Shown piece after piece: positions 31,611 to 45,640 of a stretch of 64,000 bases of DNA. The notes under the pieces are model-generated. The model was given only the letters and a program-made list of their open reading frames with translations, ran no database searches and was not told the origin of the DNA. The translations under genes and the position numbers were made by a program. Source of the stretch: Rhineura floridana (taxonomy: Eukaryota > Chordata > Lepidosauria > Squamata > Rhineuridae); the NCBI RefSeq assembly GCF_030035675.1, contig NC_084482.1, positions 218,635,943 through 218,699,942 of the forward strand, written 5' to 3'. How positions within the stretch are numbered: the first letter of the stretch is position 1; every line of letters begins with the position of its first letter.

Positions 31611-32459
31611 ACATTTAATCTAGCTTACTTGCTTCTGGCAAGAAGGGTTTACGTGCCCTCAGGCCAGGCCATTATAGGAAGAAAGGAGCTTAGTGTTGCA
31701 GAGATGTTAGATGGGAGCACAGATGGATGCTGTAGTTTGTCATGGGTGGCGGGAACTCTAACTGCGAGGGGGAAACTACACTTCCAAGGATTCTTTGGGG
31801 GAAGTCATGCACTTTAAATATGAGTTGGATGTGCATTATTTCTTGCTGTGAGCTGCTTTAGTTTCCTCTAGAAGCTAACAAGTAGGGCCCCAATACCAAA
31901 ACAAAAAAGTAAAAATTAACACATGGAAGGAATACACCAGGCATAGGGAACCATAGGACTTCCAGTTATGCCTCTGGTCCTGGGGAGTTGCAATTCAGAG
32001 CCATCCACAAGGCCTAAAAACAAAAAACAAGCAAAGCCCCCCCCCTTTTTTTTAAAAATTGAAATAAAAGAACATAAGGTTGCCAGTGGTAAACTTACCA
32101 GAGCCAAACCCACAACATTTTAAAGGAATTTATACACCTACACACCTGATCATGTGTAAACAATTAAATAGCTGAAGTTAGTTCAAAGCTTGTAACTAAG
32201 CTACAATCCAATACACACTTACCTGGGAGTAAGTACCATTGAACCCAATGGAGCTTACTTCTGAGTAGACATGTATTGGTTTGTAGTAAGAAGTGGGGAT
32301 GATTATATTGGATGGCAGTGGTGAAAACAACCCTTAATCCTCTGCTGAATTTTCCTCTGAGTAGCTGCTTTTTGTGTTTATTTATTTAAGGCATTTATAC
32401 CCCACCCTTTAGCCAAAAGGGCTGGGAGACTGTTATTTGCATCTGCTGTATAATGGCCA
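31611..32459. other. hAT interior: miniature-element and L2 fragments
   Basis: 31725-31830 carries GGGGGAAACTACACTTCC and TCTTTGGGGGAAG from the family at 43320-43866. 32205-32290 is a small palindromic element (CAATCCAATACACACTTACC to TGTATTGG). 32375-32430 is an L2-like tail (TTTATACCCCACCC). No gene. Confidence 0.5.
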
Positions 32460-34900
32460 AGGGTGTTGCTGGTGCGAGATGTAAGTGTTGTTGAACCGAT
32501 TGGGAGCAGTGACCACAGTGCTATTAAATTAAACATACATGTAAATGGCCAATTGCCAAGAAAATCCAACACGGTCACATTTGACTTCAAAAGAGGAAAC
32601 TTCACAAAAATGAGGGGATTGGTAAAAAGAAAGCTGAAAAACAAAGTCCAGAGGGTCACATCACTCGAAAATGCTTGGAATTTTTTTAAAAACACTCTAT
32701 TAGAAGCTCAACTGGAGTGCATACCGCAGATCAGAAAAGGTACCGCCAGGGCCAAGAAGATGCCAGCATGGTTATCGAGCAAAGTCAAGGAAGCTCTTAG
32801 AGGCAAAAAGTCTTCCTTCAGAAAATGGAAGTCTTGTCCGAATGAGGAAAATAAAAAAGAACACAAACTCTGGCAAAAGAAATGCAAGAAGACAATAAGG
32901 GATGCTAAAAAAGAATTTGAGGAGCACATTGCTAAGAACATAAAAACCAACAACAAAAAATTCTATAAATACATTCAAAGCAGGAGACCATCTAGGGAGA
33001 CAATTGGACCCTTGGATGATAAGGGAGTCAAAGGTGTACTAAAGAACGATAAGGAGATTGCAGAGAAGCTAAATGAATTCTTTGCATCTGTCTTCACAGT
33101 GGAAGGTATAGGGCAGATCCCTGAACCTGAACTAACATTTGCAGGAAGGGATTCTGAGGAACTAAGACAAATAGTGGTAACGAGAGAGGAAGTTCTAAGC
33201 TTAATGGACAATATAAAAACTGACAAATCACCGGGCCCGGATGGCATCCACCCGAGAGTTCTCAAAGAACTCAAAGGTGAAATTGCTGATCTGCTAACTA
33301 AAATATGTAACTTGTCCCTCGGGTCCTCCTCCGTGCCTGAGGACTGGAAAGTGGCAAATGTAACGCCAATCTTCAAAAAGGGATCCAGAGGGGATCCCGG
33401 AAATTACAGGCCAGTTAGCTTAACTTCTGTCCCTGGAAAACTGGTAGAAAGTATGATTAAAGCTAGATTAACTAAGCACATAGAAGAACAAGCCTTGCTG
33501 AAGCAGAGCCAGCATGGCTTCTGCAAGGGAAGGTCCTGTCTCAGTAACCTATTAGAATTCTTTGAGAGTGTCAACAAGCATATAGATAGAGGTGATCCAG
33601 TGGACATAGTGTACTTAGACTTTCAAAAAGCGTTTGACAAGGTACCTCACCAAAGGCTTCTGAGGAAGCTTAGCAGTCATGGAATAAGAGGAGAGGTCCT
33701 CTTGTGGATAAGGAATTGGTTAAGAAGCAGAAAGCAGAGAGTAGGAATAAACGGACAGTTCTCCCAATGGAGGGCTGTAGAAAGTGGAGTCCCTCAAGGA
33801 TCGGTATTGGGACGTGTACTTTTCAACTTGTTCATTAATGACCTAGAATTAGGAGTGAGCAGTGAAGTGGCCAAGTTTGCTGACGACACTAAATTGTTCA
33901 GGGTTGTTAAAACAAAAAGGGATTGCGAAGAGCTCCAAAAAGACCTCTCCAAACTGAGTGAATGGGCAGAAAAATGGCAAATGCAATTCAATATAAACAA
34001 GTGTAAAATTATGCATATTGGAGCAAAAAATCTTAATTTCACATATACGCTCATGGGGTCTGAACTGGCGGTGACCAACCAGGAGAGAGACCTCGGGGTT
34101 GTAGTGGACAGCACGATGAAAATGTCGACCCAGTGTGCGGCAGCTGTGAAAAAGGCAAATTCCATGCTAGTGATAATTAGGAAAGGTATTGAAAATAAAA
34201 CAGCCGATATCATAATGCCGTTGTATAAATCTATGGTGCGGCCGCATTTGGAATACTGTGTACAGTTCTGGTCGCCTCATCTCTAAAAGGATATTCTGGA
34301 GTTGGAAAAGGTTCAGAAGAGGGCAACCAGAATGATCAAGGGGATGGAGCGACTCCCTTACAAGGAAAGGTTGCAGCATTTGGGGCTTTTTAGTTTAGAG
34401 AAAAGGCGGGTCAGAGGAGACATGATAGAAGTGTATAAAATTATGCATGGCATTGAGAAAGTGGATAGAGAAAAGTTCTTCTCCCTCTCTCATAATACTA
34501 GAACTCGTGGACATTCAAAGAAGCTGAATGTTGGAAGATTCAGGACAGACAAAAGGAAGTACTTCTTTACTCAGCGCATAGTTAAACTATGGAATTTGCT
34601 CCCACAAGATGCAGTAATGGCCACCAGCTTGGATGGCTTTAAAAGAAGATTAGACAAATTCATGGAGGACAGGGCTATCAATGGCTACTAGCCATGATGG
34701 CTGTGCTCTGCCACCCTAGTCAGAGGCAGCATGCTTCTGAAAACCAGTTGCCGGAAGCCTCAGGAGGGGAGAGTGTTCTTGCACTCGGGTCTTGCTTGCG
34801 GGCTTCCCCCAGGCACCTGGTAGGCCACTGTGAGAACAGGATGCTGGACTAGATGGGCCACTGGCCTGATCCAGCGGGCTCTTCTTATGTTCTTATGTTC
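32460..34900 (+). mobile_element. Longest CR1 LINE copy, ORF2 almost open
   Basis: It begins in the C-terminal part of the endonuclease region (LLVRDVSVVEPIGSSDHSAI). It continues through the reverse transcriptase (SPGPDGIHPRVLKEL; NVTPIFKKG; KAFDKVPHQ; GVPQGSVLG; FADDTKLF) to the tail ending MEDRAINGY at 34691. The frame 32463-34691 is interrupted only by one TAA at 34284-34286, where sister copies read AAA. The 3' UTR and TTCTTATG repeats follow. It is 5'-truncated (about 740 codons remain, while full ORF2 of the family is near 900-1000), so it could not move by itself. Confidence 0.93.
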
Positions 34901-36020
34901 TAGCAGCAATGCAGTGGCAAATTCAGGAGTGCAGGGTCCCTTCATGAAAGTCACAGCCACACCCCTCCCACCTTTCCCTCTTCTGCTGCTGGGTTGAGAA
35001 TGAGATCCTTGCTAATGCATTCTTCCACAACAGAGGTCCCTAGGAGCCTATAGGCATGAAAGGGGAGTGTATTAGCTACTGAGAAGAGTCTGCTCAGTGA
35101 CTTACCTCCTTTTACTCTGATTGGCTCCAATCAGCAGGAAAGGACAAGGATGCATGTTAGAAGACTCTTCTAAGTGGCTAACACACTCCCCTGTCATGTT
35201 GATTGGCTCATAGAATGCTGGAAACACAGGGATTCTGCTGAGACCCTGCTCCCAAAAAAGTAAGCCATCTAAGACTCCCCGAGACCCTGGACGACTACAC
35301 CCTTGTTGCTAAGTTCTTGAAAAACTCTGGGCAACAATCTGCATAAATGTATACAGTGCTTCTGGGCAAATTAAAATAGTGTGTGTACACACAATATATT
35401 TAAAGCATGTTTCTCCTTCCCCAAAGAATCCTGGGAACTGTTGTTTGTTAAGGGTGCTTGAAATTTTAGCTGTGAGGGGTAAACTACATTTCCACAATTC
35501 TTTGTGGGAAGCCGCACACTTTAAATGTACGGTGTGTATACAGCCTGGGATCTCACTGGCACTGTAGTTTGCTGCCCTATGAGCAAAATAAAAATAAACA
35601 TGTGTTTTTAAAAAGTGGGGAGTAGCAGATCTGGGTCTAGCAGAAAAGACCCAGGGCTCAACCTCCCCTGATAATGCCCCTAGCGATTGCAGATTATTAT
35701 AAATAATAATTAATGCAGTTTATAGCAAGCAAAAAAGACGGGTCTCTGCCCTGAGATGTTTAGAACAGAAAAATAAGATGAAGTCTTTCTTCTGGTTGAC
35801 CCAATTCGTTTTAGAGGAAAAGACTCTAAAGCCCATCCCAAGCCTAGTTACTCCAAAGCAATCCTCACGAAATTCAGTGGGCTTTCTCCCACCCAAGCGT
35901 GTTTAGGATTGCAGTCTTCATCCTGGAGGAAGAACATGCTTTCTTGGAAGTAACTATCATAGGAGGTTCCCAAAGGGGGCACAAGGCTGCAGCAAGTTTT
36001 TCTGAGTAAATGAACACTTA
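34901..36020. other. hAT interior, mostly unassigned
   Basis: 35395-35560 holds miniature-element fragments (TGTTTGTTAAGGGTGC; TACATTTCCACAATTC). No gene is seen. Confidence 0.4.
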
Positions 36021-36988
<968 letters not shown>

Positions 36989-37475
36989 CTATAATATCCT
37001 TTTTGAGATGAGGTGACCAGAACTGTATGCAGTATTCCAAATGCGGCCGCACCATAGATTTATACAACGGCATTATGATATCGGCTGTTTTATTTTCAGT
37101 ACCTTTCCTAATTATCCCTAGTATGGAATTTGCCTTTTTCACAGCTGCCACACACTGGGTCGACATTTTCATCATGCTGTCCACTACAACCCCGAGGTCT
37201 CTCTCCTGGTCGGTCACCGCCAGTTCAGACCCCATGAGCGTATATGTGAAATTCAGATTTTTTGCTCCAATATGCATAATTTTACACTTGTTTATATTGA
37301 ATTGCATTTGCCATTTTTCCGCCCATTCACTGAGCATCCAGCTCAGTCTTGCCTACACGGACTGGCAGTGTCTCCCCAGGGTTGTAGGCTAATCCTGCTT
37401 GGAGATGCCACAGGAGATTGAACCTGGGACTTTCTTGCATGAAAGCAGAGGCCCTGCGACTGATCGGTGGCCCTT

Positions 37476-38078
37476 CCTTTTTTTTCCCCTTGCAGGGTTC
37501 CTGGATGAAAAAAGCTGGTTGTCCATGGTGTGGTAATCTGCCCCAAGGAATGTGTTAGCCTTTAAGGCAAGGTTCGCCAGCCTGGTGCCTTGCAGATGTT
37601 GTAGCGGGGTGGCCACCAACTTGGGTGGCTATAAAATAGGATATTTATTTGTTGTTGTTGTGTGCCTTCAAGTCAATTACGACTTACGGCAACCCTATGA
37701 ATCAGTGACCTCCAAGAGCATTTATTTATTCATTAGATTTATATCCCGCCCTTCCTCCCAGTAGGAGAATTAGACAAATTCATGGAGGAAAAGTCTGTCA
37801 ATGGCTACTAGCCATGATGGCTATGCTCTGTCTCCATAGGCATTGTGCTCCTGAAAACCAGTTGCCAGACGCCGCAGAAGGGGAGAATGGCCTTGGGCTC
37901 AGGTCCTGCTAGGGGGCTTTCCATGGGCAACTGGTTGGCCACTGTGAGAACAGGATGCTGGGCCACATGGGCCACTGGCCCAATCCAGGAGGGCTGTTCT
38001 GACATTCTTATGTTGTTGTTGTTGTTGTTGTTGTGTGCCTTCAAGTCAATTACAACTTATGGCGACCCTATGAATCAA
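37476..38078. mobile_element. Mosaic of BovB tails, an L2 tail and an old CR1 3' end
   Basis: 37660-37722 and 38019-38078 are minus-strand BovB or SINE tails (TGCCTTCAAGTCAATTAC). 37723-37760 is an L2 tail (TATATCCCGCCCTTCC). 37766-38018 (+) is a diverged CR1 tail and 3' UTR (GGCTACTAGCCATGATGGC; GGATGCTGGGCC). 37476-37659 is unassigned. Confidence 0.7.
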
Positions 38079-38079
38079 C

Positions 38080-39703
38080 AGTCCCAGTTGCAGTCCCAGC
38101 GCTTGAGAATGAAATAAGGCAACAATTATAAATGTCCCTTCAAGTAGCACAAGCCGGAGTCGTACACTTGACAAGCCATCAAACTAAGTCATACTTGTGT
38201 ATGACTGCACAACAGGTCTCCTGTTGTCCTGAGAGCATGAGCTGGCAATGACAGAAAGCAACCCTGACACTAGATGCCTTTCTGGGGAGGCTGGTGAACA
38301 TATATTCACATCTGACTTGGGTGACAAATGGGTGACTCCAAACAAAATAGACATTGGATGTATAACTGCAGACAGTGGATCAAACTTTGTGAAATGTATA
38401 CGGGCCACTGGATTTCAACACGTGCGGTGTATAGTCCAGTGTCTAAACCTGGTGGTGCAGACAGAGCTGAAAAAGAGTTCAAACTGTATCCAAGAGGTGA
38501 TCACCTTGGCATGATCCGTTACAAACCATTTCAGAAGTTCACGTACTGTGATGGAAGCCATTTGCGCTATCCAAATTCGTCAGAAGATTCCAAAGCACAA
38601 GTTCATTTCTGATGTGGCCACTAGGTGGAACAGCACTCTGCACATGTTTGGAAGGCTGATTGAACAGAAGTGTGCCATCAGTGCGTATATTCAGGAATGG
38701 AACAGTGACACTCAGCTGTCTGCTAAGCCAGAGCACTGGTTACTAATTGAGAACCTAGTTGAAATCCTTCAGATTTTTGATGAGAGCACTATAATGCTTG
38801 GCTCTGAAAAAGCCACCTTGGACAGATCATCCCAACACTTGTCATAATTGAAGGAGGTATAACTGACTTTCTGAATTGTCTCAGGAACGGTAACACTAGG
38901 ACATCAAATGATGCCGCCATTCGTTTTGCAGACTGCTTGCTGCAGGAGATGAAAAGAAACTGTCATATTGCAACAGTACGGTCCGATATTAAATACCTGA
39001 CAGCAGCATTGCTTGAGCCGCGTTTCAGGGACGGAGTAAGGAAAAACGTACTTCAGAAGTGCTCTGGCTCCCCTAACGCAAAAGTTCACCGCTGTCAAGA
39101 AGTACCTTCAGCAGAGAACAAAGCATGTGATCCGCAATAAAGGCAACTGACCAGGTGTTTTGCCAACCTATAGTGACGTGCCCGACACTACAAACAGATA
39201 TATACGTTCAGAAGAAGCGGAGTGTTACCAGCGCATCTCTGAGTTGTTTAGAAGGTTTGGTGTAACTGGTAATGGACAACTTGACAAGTCCAGTAGGAAC
39301 CAAGGTGAACATGCTACATCGGTTGCCTCCAAAGAAATTGAAGGTTATTTGTCTGAAAATATTCACCCAATGTACCACAAACTAGACAGTGATCCCATGC
39401 GCTACTGGGAGCGAAAAAAGGCAGAATGGCCCTTCCTCACTGAAGTGGCCATTTGGCACATCTCTGCCCCACCGTCAAGTGTCACATCTGGTAACAGTCG
39501 CCGAGCTCAGAACCAGACTTAAGCCAAAGAATGCATCTAGCCTTGCATTCATCCATTCAAATCGGCGATGGATACCCAAGAACTATGTCCTGCCACCACA
39601 AAATAAGTCTGATGAGGCAGGGGTGTGCATGAAAGATTACTGCTCCTGTGATGAGACTGACAGTGAAGAAGAAGTTGAGGATACTCGTGAATCAGATGAG
39701 TAG
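38080..39703 (+). pseudogene. Decayed hAT transposase gene
   Basis: Segments in order match hAT transposases. ITADSGSNFVKCIRATGF (38340-38420) is the conserved TDNGSN region with the second acidic residue. CIVQCLNLVVQTEL follows. FISDVATRWNSTLHM (38605-38650) is the DVxTRWNST motif. LIENLVEILQIFDEST follows. The C-terminal dimerisation region is near 39330-39480 (DPMRYWERKKAEWP; PPSSVTSGN). The pieces lie in different frames, with at least three shifts and several stops, so it is dead. The N-terminal BED finger and the terminal repeats are not seen; the start abuts a BovB tail. An acidic tail (DETDSEEEVEDTRESDE) ends the last frame. Confidence 0.85.
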
Positions 39704-40798
39704 TTTCTGGCACAGGGAGTCTAATGCTCATGTTCAGGTGCCCTGCCTACATTTCATAAAAGACTAGGCAACGTGCGTGTAGAACAATGCACAGCAGTAA
39801 TTTAACTGCATGTGAATAAAATTCAGAAATTATTATTTTTTATTAATTATACAGCCACAAGAGTGGCTATATACTATAGTCAGTGGGGATTTTTCACATT
39901 CCGCAATGTTAAATGGAAAATATCCCCCCATGCCATTCTGAGGCTTCCCATATGTTACCAAATTCTTCCAAGCTACACAAGAAGTGGATTGGACTGTGGA
40001 AGACCAACCCAAATTGTGTTTGCATTTTGACCACTTTGTAGGGCAGTACAATATCTCAGAGAGGAGGTCAGGTCTCCTGCTTCCTTAGTGCATTCACTAC
40101 AGCTGCCCAATTTCCCTGCTTTTTAAAGTTTGGTAGAAATATCTGTGGGCAATAGGTACATTCTTAAACTGCAAGGTTTTTTGCCTATTAGTGAATATGA
40201 ATATAGCTAATGATAAGTGCACGTTTTCACTTATTTTAGAGATTTGTATTCATCTTCCTTTAGTTTTATACATTTCCTTTTTTGAAAAAGATGCAATCAA
40301 AACATAAGCTAACATTGTTAATGTCACATCATACTAATACATGTGTGATTTAGAACACCGTCAACCTTCACTTCAGTAGACATGAGATAGTTTCCCCATC
40401 TGTTGGCAATGAAGGAGCAATATGCTATTCAGGGTTTTTCCCCTCACATTCCTCACAGTACATATTCAGTTTGCTGCTTTATTATTTTTGCATAAGTTGT
40501 TCGACTGCTGTATGTGTTACGTCATTGCCTTGCACAATTTTAATTCCACTTGTGTTCATGATTTAGGAAGGGGTTTGCGTCGGAATCCCCTGCTAGGACT
40601 GAACTTGCTCAAAAGGACTTTCCCTCCAAGCATGTCCCCTTACATCTCAAAGTCTGCTCCAGAGGAACCTTGGAACAGATCTAGGGGCTGCGCGGGGGGA
40701 GAGGGAAGTCCCATTGTGCAAGCAGAAATCCTTGCACTGATGGGATGCATTCCATAGCACTACTTCGGATACAACTCAATGTGTCCCCCCGCCCCATA
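39704..40798. other. AT-rich unassigned stretch after the transposase relic
   Basis: It may include the 3' non-coding part of the hAT element, but no terminal repeat was found. No gene. Confidence 0.35.
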
Positions 40799-40806
40799 AT
40801 CTAAGA

Positions 40807-40944
40807 CAGCCTTTCCCAAACTTTGGGTGCCCAGAGGTTGCTGGACTACAGTTCCCATAACTCCTGACCGTTGGCCTTGCTAGCTGGGGCTGATGGGAGT
40901 TGTAGTCCAGCAATCTCTGGGGACCCAAATGTTGGGAAAGGCTG
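40807..40944. mobile_element. hAT-type palindromic miniature element
   Basis: The ends CAGCCTTTCCCAAA and TTGGGAAAGGCTG are inverted repeats. The duplication ATCTAAGA is perfect (40799-40806 and 40945-40952). It is 138 bases long. Confidence 0.95.
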
Positions 40945-40952
40945 ATCTAAGA

Positions 40953-43319
40953 AAATGCTTTGATAAAAGTTGCTGCCTGGTGTCCCTGATCTGTGAGATA
41001 AAATCATACTGCACTCTGTATAAAAATCAAATGTTTTAGCTTTGCATCTAGCTAAATGGTAAGACGTTTTATTTTTGCCAAGGCTATTTGCCACTGCTCG
41101 CTGTACCCAGAATTCAAGATCAAAAGTTTGGCCGTTTTCCATTTTGGGGAGCAAGAGAACATTTCGTCTCATCGCTAGGAACCAAACCCTACTGAACCAT
41201 GGCTCTCTCAAGATGTTTCCAAAATCCATTCCTTGCCGCCAGGAGCAGAGGTAATCAACTTTTTTCTCCTTCGCCTCGGTCTTTTTTTTGCCCATCCTAA
41301 ATGCTTTACATTTGCAATGTTTTTCGGAACAACGTGAAAACCTGAAAAATCTGGTTTGCCGGAGGCTGTGTGTCTTCCCAGCATGAGAAGAAATCCTTTC
41401 CAACGACCTTCAACTTACTAAAAAGACTGTTTGACGCTCTCCTGTGCAATGTTAGTTCGCTGGACTTGGATTAAGGGCTTTGGGAAAGGCTGCAGCTCCC
41501 ACACATTCAGAGACCACAGAAAGTGGAGTGCCCATCGGGAAGGAGGCGGTGGGGGCGGGGAAATGGAATGGAGCATCCTGGGAAAGGGCATGGCAGGCCA
41601 CCTGAGAAGGAGCACAACATATCGCAGCCTTTTGTTGGGGGTTTCACTTTATGCAATCAAGTCTTTAAAAGCAGTATCAATATGTATAGTGAATAATCAT
41701 TCCAACTGCTGGTCATGTTTTCAACCCATGCAGACTTCAGTGTTGTTAGTCACCAGTATTAGCTGCTCTGGAGTAGGACGACTCAGGTGTGCATTGCTGA
41801 AGTGATATTCTTAAAGTCTGCATCTGTGTTGGAATTGCTTTTTAATTTTTTTTTTAAAAAACCTTTTTTAACAATACATTTTAACCCTTTTTTAACCCTC
41901 CTGATGGCATTGCTCTCAGCTTCGACACTCTCAACCCCACTCACCACGTTAAGTCGTGCATCCTAGAGGAGAGTGAGGGGAATTCTCCTAACAACACTCA
42001 AGCACCCTTAACAGTCCCTGGTGTTCTTTGGGGGAAGTCATGGCTAGTAAGTTATATCTCAATGCTTTAAAAGTACAGTGCAGATGTGGCACTGGGCTGT
42101 CATCTGTGATTGCCAACAAGCACCCGCTTCGCAATAGTGTTTAAAGCTCTTCCCAGCAGACCCTCTCAAGGTCAGTGGAGCAGGCCCTCTAGATAGTTTC
42201 AGTTCCCCTCAGAAGTTCGGGGGGTGATGGGCTGGGAGAGGGTATTATTGATGGCTGTGGAATTCCCTTCCCACAGAGATGTGCTTGGCAGTGTCATGAC
42301 GCCATTTTCTTTGCATGCAGAACATCCACCTTTTCCCCCTGGCCAATGACACGTGAGATGCGTCGTGTTCAAGACCTACCCAGTTTTCTTGACTGCAATT
42401 TGCTTTATCTGATACTAATATTGTGTTTTTCAACTATCACAACCCGCTCTGGGACCTCGAGGTAAAGATCAGGCATGAAATCCAAACAGCTATGAAATCT
42501 CACAAAAGATTGCAGGTTATGGCATCAGTATTAAGGGACCAGGCTCTTGCAATTTATTAAGAACACCCCATGATATTAAGAACATATTCTTAATGTGAGC
42601 TGATGGGGGGGGGGAGGTCCCTGTTTGTTTTACTCGTTTTGCCCCTTAATAAACTTGCAATTAAAAATCAATTAAAATACTCCCTTATTAAAGATAGTGA
42701 GTTGTATGCGCATTTTTTCCCTTCTATGTTAAAATGACAGGATAACTTTTAAAAAATGAAAGTCTGAGGGGCCCAGCTTGGCAGCAATGCCAGCTTTGTT
42801 GGGAGCACCCGTGAGGGACTTTCCAGCTCGACCGGGATGTTAATTCCAAGGGGGCAAAAGGAGGAAAAGAAAGTGTGTGTGTGTGGGTCCCCACTTTTAT
42901 GACTGTTTCTAAGGAAGGATATCCCGCATACGCCCTGGCGAACACACCCAAGATTATCAAGCACTTGACAAAAGCAAAAGTGCTTTCTCAGCAATAACTA
43001 ATATTTCTTTTAACTATTTTTTATTTTTCATATATCCACATCTCCATACATCAGGCCGAGGAACCCATAGATCTATACACACAAAGAAACACACTTTCCT
43101 TATCAACGGGGGCTGTGGAAACTCCATCTGTGCCTCCAGGCTTCCCTTGTAAATCACCTTCACACCCTGCAGGGTCGCCTTTCCTGCCCCCCAGCCTCTT
43201 GCTGCCTTTATAGCCGTCTATGATCAGGGCAACCACATTTATGAGATGCTCAAAAGCCAACATAGGCTCAGACCAAAACCATTTTCTGAGAACTGGTCTT
43301 AGAGGATTTTCCTTCTGTT
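40953..43319. other. Unassigned stretch, no gene accepted
   Basis: A minus-strand frame of 185 codons at 40846-41403 has no recognised motif, and its end lies inside the miniature element, so it is not called. 41815-41900 is an L2-like 3' fragment (GTGTTGGAATTGCTTTTTAA). 41925-42120 holds miniature-element fragments. The rest is unknown. Confidence 0.4.
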
Positions 43320-43866
43320 TGCAAACTATACATCTAACGCAGTATCATGCCACTTTTAAACGGTCATGGCTCCCCCCCCCAAATCCTGGGAACTGTAGCT
43401 TGTTAAGGGTGCCGAGAGTGGTCAGGTGACCCCTCCCACAATTCCCCTCACAGAACTACAATTTCCAGAGAGGTTTGACCATCAATCCCTCTTCTTCCCA
43501 AGGAACTCTGAGAATTGTAGCTCATTGGTAAATAGAGCCAGTGTGGTGTAGTGGTTAAGATGTTGCACTATGACCTGGGAGACCAGGATTCGAATCCCCA
43601 CACAGCCATGAAGCTCACTGGGTGACCTTGGGCCAGTCACTGCCTCTCAGCCTCAGAGGAAGGCAATGGTAAACCCCCTCTGTATACCACTTACCATGAA
43701 AACCCTATTCATAGGGTCGCCCATAAGTCGCACTCGACTTGAAGGTAGTCCGTTTCCATTTTTCACAACTGTCAGCACCCTTAACAAACTACAGTTCCCA
43801 GGAATCTTTGGGGGGAAATCCTGACTGTTTAAAGTGGCACAATACTGCTTTAGATGTATAGAGCAT
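43320..43866. mobile_element. Long foldback miniature element split by a SINE
   Basis: The left arm, 43320-43534, and right arm, 43764-43866, are inverted: CTATACATCTAACGCAGTAT against the complement of ATACTGCTTTAGATGTATAG, then the complementary motifs AACTGTAGCTTGTTAAGGGTG and CACCCTTAACAAACTACAGTT. Partial relatives occur at 31725 and 35395. The superfamily is not certain. Confidence 0.75.
43535..43763 (+). mobile_element. Sauria-type SINE inside a foldback element
   Basis: Complete from the tRNA-like head (GAGCCAGTGTGGTGTAGTGG) through the body to the BovB-like tail (GGGTCGCCCATAAGTCG). Confidence 0.92.
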
Positions 43867-44934
43867 ATGGGGCACTATTTCCTTATTATGTTTCTGTAAT
43901 AAAGTCTTTCAGCTATACAGAGAGATACAAAGGATCTCCCCAGAGTGAGATAAGTCCATGTTAGTTAGATATATTTATGGTATATATATATATTCTTGAA
44001 TTCTAAGTACTGGCCTCATTGTTACCTTCTAAGTTAGAACCTCAAATTTCCTACAGCACATACGTGAGAATATACTCATTTTAAGCATTACTCTGTCTCC
44101 AGAAATACATGCGTTCACTAGTCAAACCATGACTCGCTACCATTTTCAAACTGCAAGACCTGTGGGTCAGATGGCACAAACCCCGCGCCATGGGCCAAAA
44201 TAGAACTCATACTTCATCAACTTTGCCACCGCTGAAATCTCAGGAACATTTCCAGAACTCTTGAGATTTTTTGTAAGCTCAGCTCCATGAGATCCTTTGG
44301 AAACGAAGGGACCAGAAATGTGTATGGCATTCCAAAGGGTCTATCTTGCAAAGGGAGGCAGGGAGATCCCCTTTCGTACAACTGGACTGCTCACCCGATG
44401 ATCAGCTGTGGTTTCTGGACCTAGCTGAAGATGCTTGCTCAGTAGCTTCCGACAGCTAAAAATAATTTTCTTTGCTGAGTCAAATCATACTACACAGGCT
44501 CAGGTTGAGGGCTAGGAGAACTTAATGCAGACAACAAAGGAAAAACTAGCCTGCAGTTCTGCAGCTGACGAAAGGAGGAGACTTGATGGGGCGGCGAGTG
44601 GATACTGCTGGCGTTGTGGCACAATTAGCATAGCCTGAGCACAACCGGCAGAGCCTGGATCTATTCCCCGCCCCTCTCTGGTCTGGGAAAGAGCACAGGG
44701 TAAAACAGTATGAAGAAATGGCAGACTCTATTCAAATGCTGATGGACTGGAGAACAGCCCATAGAATGACAAGGTTTCCTTTCTTCATAGGGGGTTTACC
44801 CACAGATTTAATCCTGGTAGTAGTAGGACTCCCCCTGCCACTGGAGACAAGGTAACCTCAAAAGAGCCTGTTTACAACATTGTTATTAGCTTGTATCCTG
44901 CCCTTCCTCCCAAGGGAGCCTGTTCTGTAAGACA
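43867..44934. other. Unassigned stretch
   Basis: (TA)n near 43982. No gene or element recognised. Confidence 0.3.
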
Positions 44935-45640
44935 AGTGCAGAGAACCTTTTGCTCTCCAGTTGTGGCTGAACTTCCACTCCTATCATCCCTGGCCGCTGG
45001 CCATGCTCGCTGAGGCTGGTGGGTGTTGTAGTTCCTGGAGAGCCAAATCTTCCTCACACCCGATATGTTGGCTCCGACTGCAGTTTGGCCCGTCCTGACA
45101 CATTCTGTCTTTTCCAGGACACTTTGCATGAGAGTATAAGTTACTGCAACATTTCAAGCATTTGAACATAAGAAGTCTGCTGGATAAGGCCCATCTCGTC
45201 CAGCTTCCTGTTCTCACAGTGGCCAACCACATGCCCATGGGAAGCCTGCAAACAGGATCTGAGCGCGAGAGCACTCTCCCCTCCTGTGGCTTCTGACAAC
45301 TGGTTTTCAGAAGCATACTGCCTCTGACTATGGAAGCAGAGCATAGCCATCACGGCTAGTAGCCACTGATAGCCTTATCTTCCATGAATTGGTCTAATCC
45401 TCTTTTAAATCCATCCAAGTTGGTGGCCATCACTGCCTCTTGTGGGAGTGAGTTCCATAGTTTAACTATGTGCTGTATGAAGAAGTACTTTCATCTGTTC
45501 TGAATCTTCCAATGTACAGCTTCATCGGACATCCACAAGTTCTAGTGTTATGAGAGGGAGAAAAACTTTTCTCTATCCATTTTCTCCCTGCCATGCATAA
45601 TTTTATACACTTCTATCATGTCACCTCTTACTTATACCTC
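44935..45640 (-). mobile_element. Miniature element fragment and a CR1 3' fragment
   Basis: 44940-45057 is a hAT-like palindromic element (TTTGCTCTCCAGTTGTGG to CCTGGAGAGCCAAA). 45165-45640 (-) is CR1: the AACATAAGAAG end, the 3' UTR and the C-terminal tail (CCATCCAAGTTGGTGGCCA). It is diverged, with frame breaks. Confidence 0.78.

Noticed and set aside
40846-41403. Minus-strand open frame of 185 codons
   Set aside because: No recognisable motif. Its C-terminal end is encoded by a hAT miniature element (40807-40944), and there are no splice or promoter signs. Probably a chance frame.
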